Below, one piece after another: positions 44,648 through 57,051 of a stretch of 64,000 nucleotides of DNA. The stretch is taken from NCBI GenBank assembly GCA_030052745.1, contig JANBVO010000005.1, forward strand, positions 1-64,000, read 5' to 3'. Numbering within the stretch: the first letter of the stretch is position 1; every line of letters begins with the position of its first letter. Origin of the DNA: Pleurostoma richardsiae (Eukaryota; Ascomycota; Sordariomycetes; Calosphaeriales; Pleurostomataceae). A model generated the notes under the pieces. The model was not told the DNA's origin and searched no databases. It was given only the letters and a program-made list of their open reading frames with translations. Both the position numbers and the translations under genes were made by a program.

Positions 44648-45184
44648 TCAGTGCCTCTTCTCCTCCATCAGGACATCGACTGACCGCCGGCGCCCGGCCC
44701 ACTGGCCCGGCTCGTACTCCGGCGGCTGGTCCTCGTACACCTCGTCGAGCGACGCCCGCCTCGGCGCCGCCCGCTCCTGCGAGCCGGACCGGTAGTACCC
44801 CGACTGCTGCGGCTGCGGCTGCGGCTGCTGCACCGGCTGCGCGACGACCTGCTGGGGCTGGTGGTGGACGTGCACGGGGCCGGCGGCGACGACGGGGTAC
44901 CCCCTGCGGGCGGCCTTGCGGGCGTACTTGGCGCTGCGGCGCTCCCACCTGGCCTCGCGGCGGCAGTCGCGGCGGGTCATGTAGGCCGGGCCGGCGAGGT
45001 AGGCGGCGGTGGTGGTGGTATTGCACTGGGCGCAGCGCTGCTGACCGCAGGCGCAGGGGCTGGCGCTGTAGACGACCGGCTGGGGGGAGACGACGTAGGA
45101 CGGGTGGTAGTGCGGGTCGTAGTCCTTGTCGGCGCCGGTGAGGCTGCGGACGATGGTGCCAACGATGCCGATGAGGAAGACCAT
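44648..45184 (-). CDS. Small Pro/Gln/Arg-rich orphan protein with a hydrophobic N-terminus
   Basis: This single exon gives 178 aa and I do not recognise a family. The N-terminus MVFLIGIVGTIVRSLTG is hydrophobic and could be a short signal anchor or membrane hairpin. A CACGQQRCAQCN segment has four closely spaced Cys. A basic stretch (RRDCRREARWERRSAKYARK) precedes a Pro/Gln-rich run, and PPEYEPGQW near the end could serve as a PY-type WW-domain or ubiquitin-ligase site. GC-rich coding character and a clean ATG support a real gene. A CT/GA-rich promoter-like stretch lies upstream at 45,185-45,400. It could be a cytoplasmic-face membrane-associated protein; no function is proposed. Confidence 0.65.
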   Translation of the reverse strand: MVFLIGIVGTIVRSLTGADKDYDPHYHPSYVVSPQPVVYSASPCACGQQRCAQCNTTTTAAYLAGPAYMTRRDCRREARWERRSAKYARKAARRGYPVVAAGPVHVHHQPQQVVAQPVQQPQPQPQQSGYYRSGSQERAAPRRASLDEVYEDQPPEYEPGQWAGRRRSVDVLMEEKRH

Positions 45185-46613
45185 CTTGGTTTTTTTGGTG
45201 TTTGTCTGGGGGATCTTCTGGGGTGTGGAGGTGAGGTGGTGAAATACGGATGTGTGAATGAGAGAAATCCTTCCGTGGAAGTGGTGTAAGCTGTGGTTGG
45301 AAGGATTGATTTGACTCGACTTTGGTCTTGAGGTGGTTTGAATTGCTTGATGAGGATGAGAGAGAAGAAGCTGGTGTTGAAGACGGAAAGAAAGACGTTA
45401 CTTATACCTGATTCACCCTACCTGTCATCTCTCAATCCCCCGCAGCCGTCGCTTTCGCGACGAAACCCTCTGTGTGGAGGCTGTGCCAGGAGTTGCGAAT
45501 GCGAGAGGGAAGGTCAGATTTGCATAAGCCGTTTTGGGACACATCTCGCGGGGTAGCGCAGCCCGGGCTCGCGAGGGGACCTCATTGGCCGCTAAAGCGA
45601 ATCCGAAGCCGACGGTGGGTGGGCTATCATCGCCGGTGCGGCATGGCGTACGGGGCTGAGCTTGGCAGCGCCTCCGAGGCAGCCAAGTCCGGAGTCTCCG
45701 TGTGTACGGGAGGTACGGAGGGCTCGTCACATCGACTTCGGACCAAGATGGCTTCCTCTGGATTTTCTACGCAAAATGCCTGCTCTTCAGGCCGTCTGTC
45801 CGAATGTCCCTTCGATAGCTTGCATTGGGAGGGGTCCAGAATCTCCTCAAACCTACTGAAACTCGGCTTCAAATCAGTCCATCCCAGCCCGAAATGCTGC
45901 CCGTGTCGATGGGCCAGGGAGTCAGGCAGAAATTTGTATTCTCATGGTGCTTATTCAGTAAAACAGGATGATCATAGGCGCTCCTATTCTTCGACCGGAA
46001 GGCATCTTCTACAGGTCGAAAGCCTACTGGCTTGTCATTGGCCAGACCCGTGTACACCGCTGTCGGGGAACGCTCACCGACCACACCGTGATGGGGCTAG
46101 GAGCAAGGTACTGCCCAAGTTAGTTTTGATACTGCATCGCAAGATCCGGCTTCTTTAACTTTTATAATCTTGAGGATTATGTAGCAAAAACCTCACATGA
46201 CATTGCCTCATTATTGAAACACGTATTTCCTGTATTTCAAACCTCTAGACCCTAGGATGAGGGTGTATGCTTGCTAATGGGATTTGCGCCATTATGACTG
46301 GTGACACGTGCTAAACTTATTGTTTACTTTTCGACCACGACCCATGCCTGATGCTCACCTTCCCCGGTTTTCCTTTCCCACGCACACATCCATCCCACTT
46401 GCCTGCTCTACCCTGCATACACACGCCTTCTGGATCTTGATTTCAGCTGCATCTGCCTCTCTTCAGTTTGACACCAGCAATTGCGATCCCGGCTTGCATC
46501 GTCCTGCGCTCGCACCTTCCACCCTATCTCAAAACTTCGAGCGCACTGTAAACAAAGCAGTTGCTGCGCCTGACTGTGTTCTCTACCGGAGTGCGACGCG
46601 TCCGGAGACCACG
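45185..46613. other. Divergent promoter region with an unsupported long frame
   Basis: An open frame at 45472-46158 (228 codons, plus) has no domain and unusual composition. The in-frame stretch before 46614 (from 46308) is Pro/Thr/Cys-rich and probably 5' UTR of the spindle pole gene. No repeat was seen. Confidence 0.45.
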
Positions 46614-49600
46614 ATGGCCTCCAGCAACGCCCTTCCAAACTCAAATGGCAGGCAGGCCAAAGTCCACCGCCATCAATCACGCCTCACCCGGGAGATGCAG
46701 CAGGCTAGACAGAATCCTTTCAACCGCTCTCCTCCCTCCTCCACCGGCTCCCACGACACCGTCAGCACGACTGTGGGCATTTCCTCTACCTTCTCGTTCC
46801 AGCCCGACGCCGAGTCCACGCGCAGATTCGACGACGACCTCAAGCTGCGCCCGCGCCGTGCCATTGGCCGAACAGGCCGATTCGGTTCCATTGACGCGAT
46901 CAAGAAGACCATCGACACCTCTGCCCTCGGCCGCCTCTTCCCAGAGTGGAGTGTTAATCCGACCATTTCCACGTCTGACGAGAACAACGCGCTTCCCCTG
47001 AACAGGAACATTGCTGCCAGCGCTCAGAATAAGCTGAACACTAGGCGCGACGAAGAAGCTAGATTCGATCATATCGACGCGTTCGACACTACTAATCCGG
47101 GCGCTTTCGATATTTCCCAGAGCGTGCAGTTCTACAAGGGTTTCGGCGCTGCTGAGAAGGAGAATATTCCTCCGGCGCGGGATCAGAAGACTCCCGACGT
47201 CTACTCGAAGCACTCCAAACGGAGTAAGGCTGACATGCAGCCGACGGTGGAGAACGAGTCGGACTGTTCTATTCTCTCTCATACCCCGGGTCGTGGATCG
47301 CAAGGAATTCGCACTTCCCGATTCTCAAGACCTCACCCCGCGGCTTCTTCAGGTTCGCCGCTGCCTCATAAGCTGGTTTCCAACATGCCTTCCAGCGTCC
47401 GCTCGGGCAATGAGGGCTTCTTGTCGAAGCCTAAGACTGCATTCAACCAGTCCATGAACGCCAGCGCCTTTGCGATGGATCAGACTGGCCGCTCATTCTT
47501 TCTGCCTCCTTTCAACCACCTGAACGACCTAGTGTCCGGGACATTGAAGTTCAGCAGCATGATTCGCGGTGTGCCGGTCTTTGTTAAGAATGGTAAAGCT
47601 CATGTCCAGAACCAGGAGTCACCTCAGGACCACGCTGAGGTCCAAGCAATTGAGCTCCCTGATGACGAGCACCGTATCTTTGTTTCCATGGATAAGATTC
47701 GAGAAGAGATTGCCGTCCTGAAGGAACATGACGAAATGCTCCAAACAGAGGCCGAGAGGCTCCAACAAGAGGTGGACCAGCTTCAGGCTGAGCTCCAAGA
47801 AGCCAAATCCCGGAAACATTCGGACAGTGCTATCGGCTCTGATTCCGATCATTCTTCGAGTGAACGTATCAATGCCCATCTACAGAGTAAGTCTCAGTGT
47901 AATCCCTTATCTTCGGCTCTCGTATTAACATTCTTCAAGAAATCAAGACGCTCCAAGCTCGCCTTGACGAAGCGCAACGTGTGATCAAGGTTCAGGAGCT
48001 TCATAACACCTCGTTGTCTGCGGAGCGTGATGCAGCTCTTCAAAAGCTGGGTGCAGCTATGGACGCGTCTAAGAAAGTCGAAGCCGACATTGATACTCGC
48101 CAGCAGGAGTTTGAGTCCATCAAGCATTACCGTCATGAGCGTGAAACATTGAAGGTCGAAAAGAAGTCTTTGTCCGCGGATAACAATGCTCTGCGACAAG
48201 AGCACGAGTCGCTTGCTTCCGAGAACCAGACGCTTCGTTCCACCAACAAGGCTATCGTTTCCCAGCATAACGCTCTTCGCCAAGCCCATAATGCGCTCAA
48301 AGAAGAGCTCAGTACTGTCCGTGAAGAACTTGCGTCGCTTCAAGCCGATTATCATTCACTGCGGGACGAGAAGAACATGGTCGCAGAGGATCACGCAGCA
48401 CTTGAGCGGAATAATGAGCAGTATTTCCTGGAAAACAAGTCCCTACGAACCAAGATCAGCCTCCTTGAGCAGCGGAACCGCGATCTTCAGCACTCAATTG
48501 CGAACCGCGATCAGCTCATCGAAATGATGCAAAACGAGCCGACTCGCACACAGACCCGGGATGTCTACCGCGTTGCGGAACTCGAGCAGGAGCTGGAAAA
48601 TGCCAAGAAGCAAAATGGTGTCCTCGAGGAGAAGGCCGCGAAGTATTCTGCGGAGGCGCGCCTGCTTAATGCTAAGTGCAACAAGCTCTCCAGCGTTCTA
48701 GATGATCGAACTAGAGAAGTCAGGGAGGCGATCAAGGAAGTCGAGATGAGAACCGCGACGAAGATGGATGTGATAGAGGAGCAGACGAACACGATTCATA
48801 CCCACAAGTCTGCACAGAGTCTCCCCGACCTTGCGGCTCGTCCTCCCTCTCCGGAGCGAGAGGCCAAGGAACATCGTCGCCGCAATTCAGACAACACGGG
48901 GCAGGTTACGGTATCCGTAGATGAGAACATGACATCAGCCTTCTTTATCCCGGATATCACCATGCAGAGTGGGGATGAGAACACAGGCAACCCGACAGTC
49001 ACGTCGAATGATGCTCGTAGGGTTGCGTTCATGGATGTCACCGAGGAGACCGAGAAGCAGGAGGAGACTGGAAAGCAGAACGCTGCTACGACAGGACCGT
49101 CTCTCTCGAAGCCTGCGCGGCGCGTGTTTGACGGTCTGTGCAAGCACAAATGCTCAAATTGCAGCGTGTGCTCCAGACTCACGAGCGAGATGAAGAACGT
49201 GGCATTCCACTCGACGTCGACAAGGACTACATCTAAGACGAGTAAGAAGACGACGACATCATCCCACGAGGAGACACGAGAAGGCAGGAGGAAGACCATC
49301 ACGATTCCGCGACCGGTTCCTGTCACCGATCGGATCCCCAACCCGACTGAAGAGTACGAAGAGGAGCCGACCATGCGACCAGCCAAGTCGCCAGCGCATT
49401 CCCTGGCCATCGTCCTGAAGGAGATTCAGGATGAGATCGAGCATCTGCAGAGCGCAGTCGTCGCGAAGCAGGCGGAGTATAACCAGCACGACAAGTCGGC
49501 TGGCAGGCGGGGACGGCGGGCGCTGGTGGGCGAGATCCAGAGCTTGCAGAGGCAGCTGGAGATCAAGAGCGAGCAGGTGTACCGGTTGAACGATGTCCTG

Positions 49601-49708
49601 GAGGGGCAGAAGATGGCGGGCCAGCTCATGACGGAGCGGGAGATCGAGGCGACGATTATGTCTATAACGTCGATGAATGACACGGGAAGTTGGAATGGCT
49701 TTGACTAA
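46614..49708 (+). CDS. Spindle pole body coiled-coil protein, Ppc89/Cep57-like
   Basis: Two exons (46614..47886, 47940..49708) encode 1,013 aa. The start MASSNALPNSNGRQAK follows a long in-frame region that is likely 5' UTR. The N-terminal third is disordered and carries RRAIGRTGRFGSIDAIKK and TSALGRLFPEWSVNP. Residues about 360-720 are almost continuous heptad coiled coil rich in Glu, Lys, Gln and Leu. A Cys cluster (CKHKCSNCSVCSRL) follows near 830. The C-terminal 120 residues match the Cep57-type microtubule-binding region of fungal Ppc89: HSLAIVLKEIQDEIEHLQ, YNQHDKSAGRRGRRALVGEI and VYRLNDVLEGQKMAGQ. Known: Ppc89 anchors the spindle pole body core in fission yeast. Inferred role here: structural component of the spindle pole body/MTOC. 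The name Ppc89 is by architecture, not direct comparison. Confidence 0.78.
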
Positions 49709-50373
49709 TGCGGCGGACTCTTGCGAGGCATGACCGTACGGTAATGGAGTTTTGTTTTTCAGGGGGAGTGACTGCATTGATGGTCAAGGTTGTCTTCAAA
49801 AGCTGCAGGAGTTCTTGTTGGATTACGGCGTTGGTTGTCTTTTGGCTGGTCTGCGGCATGCATCACGGTCACACCTTGTATGGAGTAGAAGGGAACGAAG
49901 ATGACAACATGAGACCTCATTTATTCGCATTGATATGATGAGCCTTTCTGTGTTGCGATCGTGGTCTTGCATGCTCGACATAGCCAGAGGCCTAGAATCG
50001 ATGATGCATGTTATGGACGGAGTAACTTGGCTCCGTTAGGAAAGGGACCCGAGTATATCAAGTTCCCATCATCTCAGCCCGGAGCAGCAACATCTCTAGA
50101 TCTGTAGTCATTTACCCCTGGCCTCCTAAGCCTCTTGTGCCGCCGGTGGGAGTCACGTGACAGAAGCTGCTGGCTGGCGCTGAAAATTGCGGGACAGCAG
50201 TGAGGCTGCTAACCTCTTGTACCTGAAGCCCCACAACCGCCTGCTGCTTGGTCTCCCTCCGCAGCTCGAAGCACCACATCGCGCCTCAGTTCACCACAGC
50301 CTTCTTGAGCCACGAGCTTCCCACCCAGACACCCGGCCCGCTCCTCCGAAGGCATAACCAATCTCTCTCAGCC
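49709..50373. other. Intergenic region upstream of Y14
   Basis: It holds the 3' end of the spindle pole gene and the Y14 promoter, the last 150 bp being CT-rich. Nothing else was seen. Confidence 0.5.
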
Positions 50374-50955
50374 ATGGCCGACCAGGAGATGGACATCGAC
50401 GAGCCCGGCTCGCCGCCGCCCCCGCAGGCCAAGGTGGCCGACATGCAGACGCACGCGAAGGCGACGGCGGTGCGCTCCATCGAGGGCTGGATCATCATCG
50501 TCACCAACGTCCACGAGGAGGCCGACGAGGAGGCCCTGCACGACAAGTTCGGCGAGTTCGGCGAGATCAAGAACCTGCACCTCAACCTCGACCGGCGGAG
50601 CGGCTACGTCAAGGTGCGTCTCGGTCTCCCTCTCCCTCCTCCTCCCTCTTGCGCGGGGAGGGAGAAAGCTTCCTTTCTGTTTCTTGCAGGTTGACTGACC
50701 GCGGGCTTCTTGGTGTAGGGATACGCGCTGATCGAGTACCCCACGCTGGCGGAGGCGCGCGCGGCCATCGACGGCGCGCACCAGACGAAGCTGCTTGACC
50801 AGACGGTGCTGGTGGACTTTGCGTTCGTGCGGCCGCCGCCCGGGAAGGGGAACAGAGGGGCTGGTAGAGGGGGTCAGCGCGGGGGACGGGCAAGGAGCAG
50901 GAGTAAGAGCCCGTCGGGAGGCCGGGACAAAGACAGGGACGAGGAGATACAGTGA
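50374..50955 (+). CDS. RNA-binding protein Y14/RBM8A (exon junction complex)
   Basis: Two exons (50374..50613, 50719..50955) encode 158 aa. [14 protein letters not shown] precedes an RRM: RNP2-like [35 protein letters not shown] and RNP1-like [12 protein letters not shown], split by the intron, then [21 protein letters not shown]. The tail is Arg/Gly/Ser-rich ([20 protein letters not shown]). The length and the [10 protein letters not shown] motif are typical of Y14. Known: Y14 pairs with Mago in the exon junction complex, marking spliced mRNA. Its presence fits an intron-rich fungal genome. Confidence 0.92.
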
Positions 50956-51743
50956 TTTGGAAGCGGTTGGAGGATTTGGCACCCGAGGAATGGGGAAACG
51001 TCTGATCCGGGGGCAGCGGGAGAGATAATGTGCTCGGTCGAAATGACATGCGTGTCTCTCTCCCGTTGAGCCCTTGCAATATTCTGCCGACATGTCCTCA
51101 AGGTGAATGAGAAGACATGTCGGCGCGCCAAAAGTCGATCGCGATGGTGAGTAGGGAGGCTTTTGCTGTGCTCGGATGGCGGATTTACTGATTCACTTGC
51201 CAGATTCGGTCAAAATTGGGCTATGCGATTCCGGTTGTCACGAGGCTGTGACGGCTCTTGGTGAGGACTAAAGGACTGCTTGGAACGGAAAAGTGCCTAG
51301 ATGTCGAAATGCCATGACGAGTCTAGAAGGTCTAGTACAGATCACGCATAGGAGCGAAAAGGAATAAAGCACAGACAGCAAATGTCATGGCAGCAATAAG
51401 ATACCTCTCTCAAAACGATCTATATCATCAATCGTAACGAGCTAGCCTCCAGATGAAGTCCGTGAGATCCAGCTCCATGCAGACATCCAATTCAGCATAA
51501 TGCGTGTCGTTACCATATCCTTCATTCCTAAACGTCCATCATCCAACATATATCGATCTCCTGTTGCTCTCCTCTCTCACCTTCTCATTCTGTTCTCTCT
51601 CTTGACGAATACCAATAGCTCTGTCGATGATGAAAAGCAGGCGCTCTGCGTAGTCCCAAACATCACATCATAAGACGTCGTGAATTTTTCATTTGCAGTC
51701 TTCCCTCTCTTCCACCCCTATCCACCTAGATTCGTCCCCTTCC
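50956..51743. other. Convergent intergenic region
   Basis: This AT-richer stretch lies between Y14 and the PhoD-like gene. It probably contains both 3' UTRs. Short frames on both strands lack support. Confidence 0.5.
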
Positions 51744-54700
51744 CTACCTCTTCAGGCTCAAGAACCGCTTGATCCCCCCGCCGCCTGCCCCTTTCTCGGC
51801 GTCCTGCTGCCCCTGCTGCCCCTCGGCACCGGGCTCTTCCCCCTCGTACTCGTACCACAGCCTCGGCACCAGGAGGCGGTACGGCACCGTGATGCCCGCC
51901 GGGTCCCGCGGGTTGACCTCGACGTTGAGGCAGATGTCCAGCCCGCCCTCGACGTCGACCTCGAGCTCCGCGGCGTGCCGCTTCTGCTTCGTCGACAGGC
52001 CGGTCGGCACCCGGCGGAACGGGCCCGGCCGGAACGACTCCTGCGACGCCTCGCCGTGCCTGCCCTCCTCCGGGTGGCCGGTGGGCGCGGAGCGCTGCTG
52101 TTGCTGCTGCTGCCCGCGCGGGTGGTGGATCGGCTCCTCCTGCCCGAGCACCTTGGCCGCCTTGTTGTTGCCGTTGTTGCGCGGCGCCCGCGCGGTGAAG
52201 TACGAGTCGTCGCCCTCGGAGAACTCGTCGAAGGTTGGCGAAGGCGCGCCGGCGCCGCCCCGCAGACCGATGGTGTCGCCGTGGTGCGGGCGGTACTGCT
52301 GGTCCTTGCCGCGCGACGGAGGCGGCGTGTAGTCGTCCTGCTCCTGCTCCTCCTCCTCGTCGCTGTCGCCCCACGTGCCGTTGATGCCACCATCGTCCGG
52401 GTGGCTCGCGTTCCTCTTGCGGCTGCCGGCGCGGCGGAAGATGTTGAAGTCGCCGCGCGTCAGCGATAGCGTGCGCGTCAGCATGCCGGGCCGCTGCTGC
52501 TGTGGCTGCGGCTGCTGGGAGTCGGCGCTGGCGCGCCTGCCGCGGGAGAAGGAGCGGAAGAGCCCGCCCGTGCTAGAGAGCGGCGGACGCGAGTCGAGCA
52601 CGTCGGGGCGGTAGGTCGGCCCGCGGCTCTTCTTGGAGAGGCGCCGGATCATCCGGCCCCCGGGGCTCACGACGGGGGACTCCTCGTGCGCCGATGGGGG
52701 CGGCGAAGGCGGCGGGCTGTTGGCGCCGGGGGTGTACTCCCGGATGGAGCACCAGTTGCGGTGGGGCAGGAGGCGCTTGTTGTTGCGCGGCTTGCCCTCG
52801 ACGCCGCGGGTGAACAGCGGGATCATGTCCTCGTCCGTGTTCTTGTCGAAGTGGTGCACCTTGTTGCGTTTGTTCAGGATGTCCGCCATCAGGTCCGGCG
52901 GCGGCGTGTTGGCGATGGCCGAGGAGATGACGTTGGGCATGTACCGGAAGTCCTTGTGCTTGGCGAGGCCCAGCTTGGGGTTCGAGTAGAACTGGCCGAC
53001 GGCGGCGAGGTGGACGTCACCGCTACACACAGAGTATCAGTTGAAAGGAGCATAGGGAGTCAGAAACAATCTTGCTCACCTTAGCATAGTGATGCGCAGG
53101 GACTTGTCGGCGGCAAGATCCTGAAGGTCTTCGATGACAATCGCGCGCTCCGCCTTGTGGTTCTTGGCCGTCCAGTGGTCGTCCAGATCGTCAAGGACTT
53201 CGACGCCTCCGTCAAACTTGTTCATAACGTTGCCGAAGACGCCCGTCCTCCCGAGCGCCTTGATAGGGTCCATCAGGCGAGATGTCAGGCTGTGGCTCAA
53301 TGTTAGCATGGCACGCACGGAGTTATTTGTCATTGTACTCACATGTTCTCAAGCCATACCAGCCGGGGGTACGCGATCGGCACGCCCAGAAGAACAAGCA
53401 AGTGGTCGACCTTGCCCTTGACGATCTCGGCGTAGCATCGGTCCATGATCTTCCTCCAGGTGTCTTCGCTTACGACTTCGTCGCGCATCCTCTCCGTGCG
53501 GCAGTCCACTGCCAGCAGTGCGAGTCGCGAACCGAGGAACATGAACAAGCTCCTGCTGACCTCATTGATATACGGCCCAGGGCGCTCTCCCAAGGTCCAG
53601 CTAGGCTCCGTCGCCTCAGTCTCGTCGACGACGCTCTGGTGCTGGAACAACATGTAGTACTTGAACGCGACATTGCCGAGGCCGGAGAAGACGGGCGAGT
53701 GCATAAAGTGCTGTGGGTAGGACCCAAATCCGTCGATGATATCGTGGTCGTCGTACATGTTGACCATTGGGATCTGGGAGTTGGCGAGACCGAACAGTCC
53801 CTGCGAGAACCACATGGCATATCTCTCTAGGTAGTACTCCTCCAGCTCTTCCTGCATCTCGGCGGTGAATGGCGCGTTGTGCTTGTGCAGGGGGTTCTTG
53901 ATCATCAGCCAGTTCTGGAAGAGCTTCGTCTGCCGCATAACGGAGTCGCAGTAGAGCTGATCGCCGCCTCCCAGCATGACATGGAAGGGGCGGCTCTGGT
54001 GGGTGTTGAGCACATCGCGCCACATCGGATCGGGTCCGCTCAGCTGGTCCGGGTCGACGCTCAGACTGAAGCCGTTGCAGCTGTGGAACATGACATTCAT
54101 GCTTTGCCCCCGTGCTGGAACCCAGAAGCCAGTCGCAGGGCCGCGGTTGATCCTGTAGGCAATCCTCTGCTCTTTATCACGGAGTTCGACCTCAATGCTG
54201 AACCGCCAGAAAGTGTAGCCGCGCTCCACGTGGAGGCGGTACCCTCGTACGTCTTTGTACTTGCCGACTTTCTCACCGTCCACGGCAACACGCTTTCTAC
54301 GATATGCGAAAGACCCTGGCGGGTCCGGGGATCCATCCTTGGGCGGGACGTCCGGCGGAGTTTTTGTCTTCTCGAAGAGGCCGTCGTCCGTTTCGTCTCG
54401 GGAGAGGTCCCTTGCCTCTTCGAGTTGCTCGACTGGACGGACATAGAGAGTCTCACCCTTGCGACCCAGCTTTGGATGGCCGGCAATAGGATCGACGTAC
54501 TCCGGCGGAAGCTCATCCTGCACCTCGGTCGGCGGTGGCGGGAGTAGTTCGATCGGCTGGACGAAGAGCCTCAGAGTGGGAGCGATATCATATGAGGAGT
54601 CCCTGTCCTGCGTGACGATCATGACCGTTCCTCTCCAGATCTCTCTGCCAGACGCAGCACCGTTTCGAGTTGACCGAGTAGGAGCGCGTTCGTGCTGAAT

Positions 54701-57051
54701 GCCACAGAACCTCAAAAGGGGGCCGCACTTCAAATACAATGGTGGCTTGAATCTCGTGGGAGCTGCAATTCAAACGTTAGCAGGTCGCCGCACCGTTAGA
54801 AAGCTATCTCCGACAGCAGAGCAACTGAGGCTTCAGAAGAGGGCTTGAAAGAGTTGACTATGAATGACACGCCGCGCCGTACTGCGCTCTGGTTGACACA
54901 CCGGGTGGACGAGGTGGTGCGGTGGGTGGGGGAGAACCGTTATATAGCTGGCGGGGATAACGGCATCACGATTGTGGTCATCGCAGCAAAGAACTTCAAT
55001 GCGGAGGTGACAGGCATGGGCCACGTACATTTGGAGCGATGAAAGACAAATGAGAATGCGCCCTTACCGTTGGTCTCATCGTATTCTCCGTCGAAAGCCT
55101 CCGCTTTCCTCGGCCGGGATGACATGCTGCCTCGCCTCTTAGACGGAGCATTTTCCCACCAGGTCTGATCTCTATTCATTCCCGGCTCTAAAGACCCCTC
55201 GAGGTCCAGGAGCGCCCCGGAGAGCGTCCCCACTGTGCCCTTCTTCCACTCGTCGAGGTACTTGGGCGGGTTGTACATGCCCTGTCCGGGCTTGAGCTTC
55301 TCCCGCCTGCGCGGAAGGTAGTCGGAGACGTGGTGATGCTCGCTATCTGAACTTCGGTCGTCTTCGTCGCTGTAGTCATCTCCGCCTCGTTCACCAGATG
55401 CCGCTGCGACAGCACCGGTCGCAACTGCGGCGGCGGCGAGGCCTGCATGTGGCCTGGTGTCTCGCTGGTCGGTACGCGGGGCGGCATCCCTCTGGCTGGG
55501 TCCCCTGGTCACCTTGACCGAGTGCGGTATGTCTGCGTGGTCCGGGTGGTCTGGTGGGCTCCTGCTTCCGGACGGCATCCTGGTCTCGCCCGGCGGCGGC
55601 GGCGGTAGCGCCTTGTCCCGCACTGACCCTCCACCCGCTCTGGGAACTGTGGGCCCGGCGGGAGCTCCCGCATTCCTCGGCTCGTCAACCGAGCCATGCC
55701 GTGTCTGAACCATCGGGAACTTTTTCTCAGCCTCCTGCCTCCTGCTGAACCACGGGTCTCCGGGAGGTTCCTTCTTCAATTTGTTGCTGCCGCTCCGCGT
55801 CAGGGCGACGCCTGCCGTTGGGGTCGTCGCGGTGGGCGTTGTCGGCGAGTCCGATTCGGTGGGCAGCCTCATGTCGGTCTTCTCTGCGCGCTCACGGAAG
55901 CTGAGGTTGCGCTGGGGGATCCCGGACCTGAGCGAATCTACGGCGCCGCGCGGTCGGCCTTCCGGGGCTTGCACCTTGGGCGACCTCCCAGACACCGGCC
56001 CATGCCTCTGTCCGTCGTCCGGCGGATTCTGCGACAACGGCCCTCTCTGAGTAGCAGTGGTCCGAGCCCGGACAGGATCCGGGAGAACGGATGGACGCTC
56101 GCCGTCCTGGCTCATAGATGGCCTGCGTTCCTTGAAGCGTACCTGTGGCTGCTGACCAGCGCCTTTGTCTGGAGCTTCTATGTTGGCCCGCTCGCGCGCG
56201 CGCTGCTCGGCGGCCTCGACCCGAGCTCGCTTCTCCTCCTTGGTGATGCTGTCGAGCGTCAGCTCAAGCCTCTGCAAGGGTGATCGCTCGTTTGCGAACT
56301 TTCGGCGGTCGGATGGCGACCTGATCGATGCCTTCCTCGCGGTGTACGCCGGGTCTATGCTCAAAGGCACGGTACCCTGGTGCCCATTGACCGCATCCCT
56401 CGTCCCGCCGTTGCCTTCGGAGACGCTACCACGCCGGCGCTTCGAGGCCGAGTTCGCGTTGAAGGTCTTCTGGCTGCGGTCCAGAATCGGCGGCTTGTCC
56501 TGTGCCTCAGGGGCGACGGCCTTGTAGTATTCTTCCGGATCCATGCTGCCCGGGCTGACGGGGTAGTCGGGCACTGGCACTCCTCCAGGCTTTGTATAGG
56601 TATATGGCAATCCACCGTTGCCGAACGGGTGCCTGTAGCTCACTGGCGGCTGTTTGGGGACATCCGGAGCGGCGGGCAGAGCAGGACCGGCAGCGTACTC
56701 CAGGTCCTCGTCTCTGTTTCGGCTTGCGCGGCGGCGGCGCTTCTCCAGCACTTCGGGAGGGTGCTGGCTCTGTCCGTAGGTCAGCGAGGGCGGTCTGGGA
56801 GCTAGTCCTTGGCCCTGGAAGCTGGAAGCTGTCGGAGAGGCGTAGGGGCTCAGGGTGGACTCGGTGGGCGCCTCGGTATTAGTAGTCTGGACGGACGCTC
56901 GATTGGCCTTGGGCTGGGACGGGCCAGCTGTCGTCGCATCCAGCGATTGGCGGCGGGCGACGTGGGAGCTGTAATCGTCAGATGCGCCGCGAGGCTTGCC
57001 GCGGCCGGCGACCTGTGGACCAGGGAGGTCGCCCCAGTAGGGAGCAGCCAT
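51744..57051 (-). CDS. Large PhoD-like phosphatase-domain protein
   Basis: Four exons (57051..55068, 54762..53343, 53289..53080, 53022..51744) encode 1,630 aa with consistent phase. The first 650 residues are disordered, Pro/Arg/Ser-rich, and include an Ala-rich stretch and SDYLPRRREKLKPGQG. The 305-bp intron after residue 661 is long for this genome but has donor GTAAGG, branch TGCTAAC and acceptor TGCAG, and joins DETN to APTRFKPPLYLKCG. The middle has the PhoD-type metallophosphatase motifs GGGDQLYCDSV, MYDDHDIIDGFGSYP and the downstream VIEDLQDLA and SGDVHLAAVG segments that supply metal ligands. The last 300 residues are Gln/Pro-rich with acidic runs. Known: PhoD-like proteins hydrolyse phosphodiesters or monoesters with Fe/Ca; the fungal giants are little studied. 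There is no signal peptide, so it is probably intracellular. Confidence 0.82.
54763..55067 (-). other. 305-bp intron of the PhoD-like gene
   Basis: GTAAGG donor, TGCTAAC branch site and TGCAG acceptor were read directly. It is four to six times longer than other introns here. It has open stretches on both strands that could hide a regulatory element or alternative exon. Confidence 0.6.

Noticed and set aside
45472-46158. 228-codon frame in a divergent promoter
   Set aside because: Odd composition rich in Ser, Arg and Cys; no domain; likely chance, though transcript data could change this.
51718-52374. Several long frames antisense or shifted in the PhoD-like C-terminus
   Set aside because: GC-rich DNA keeps other frames open; only the frame continuous with the phosphatase domain is supported.
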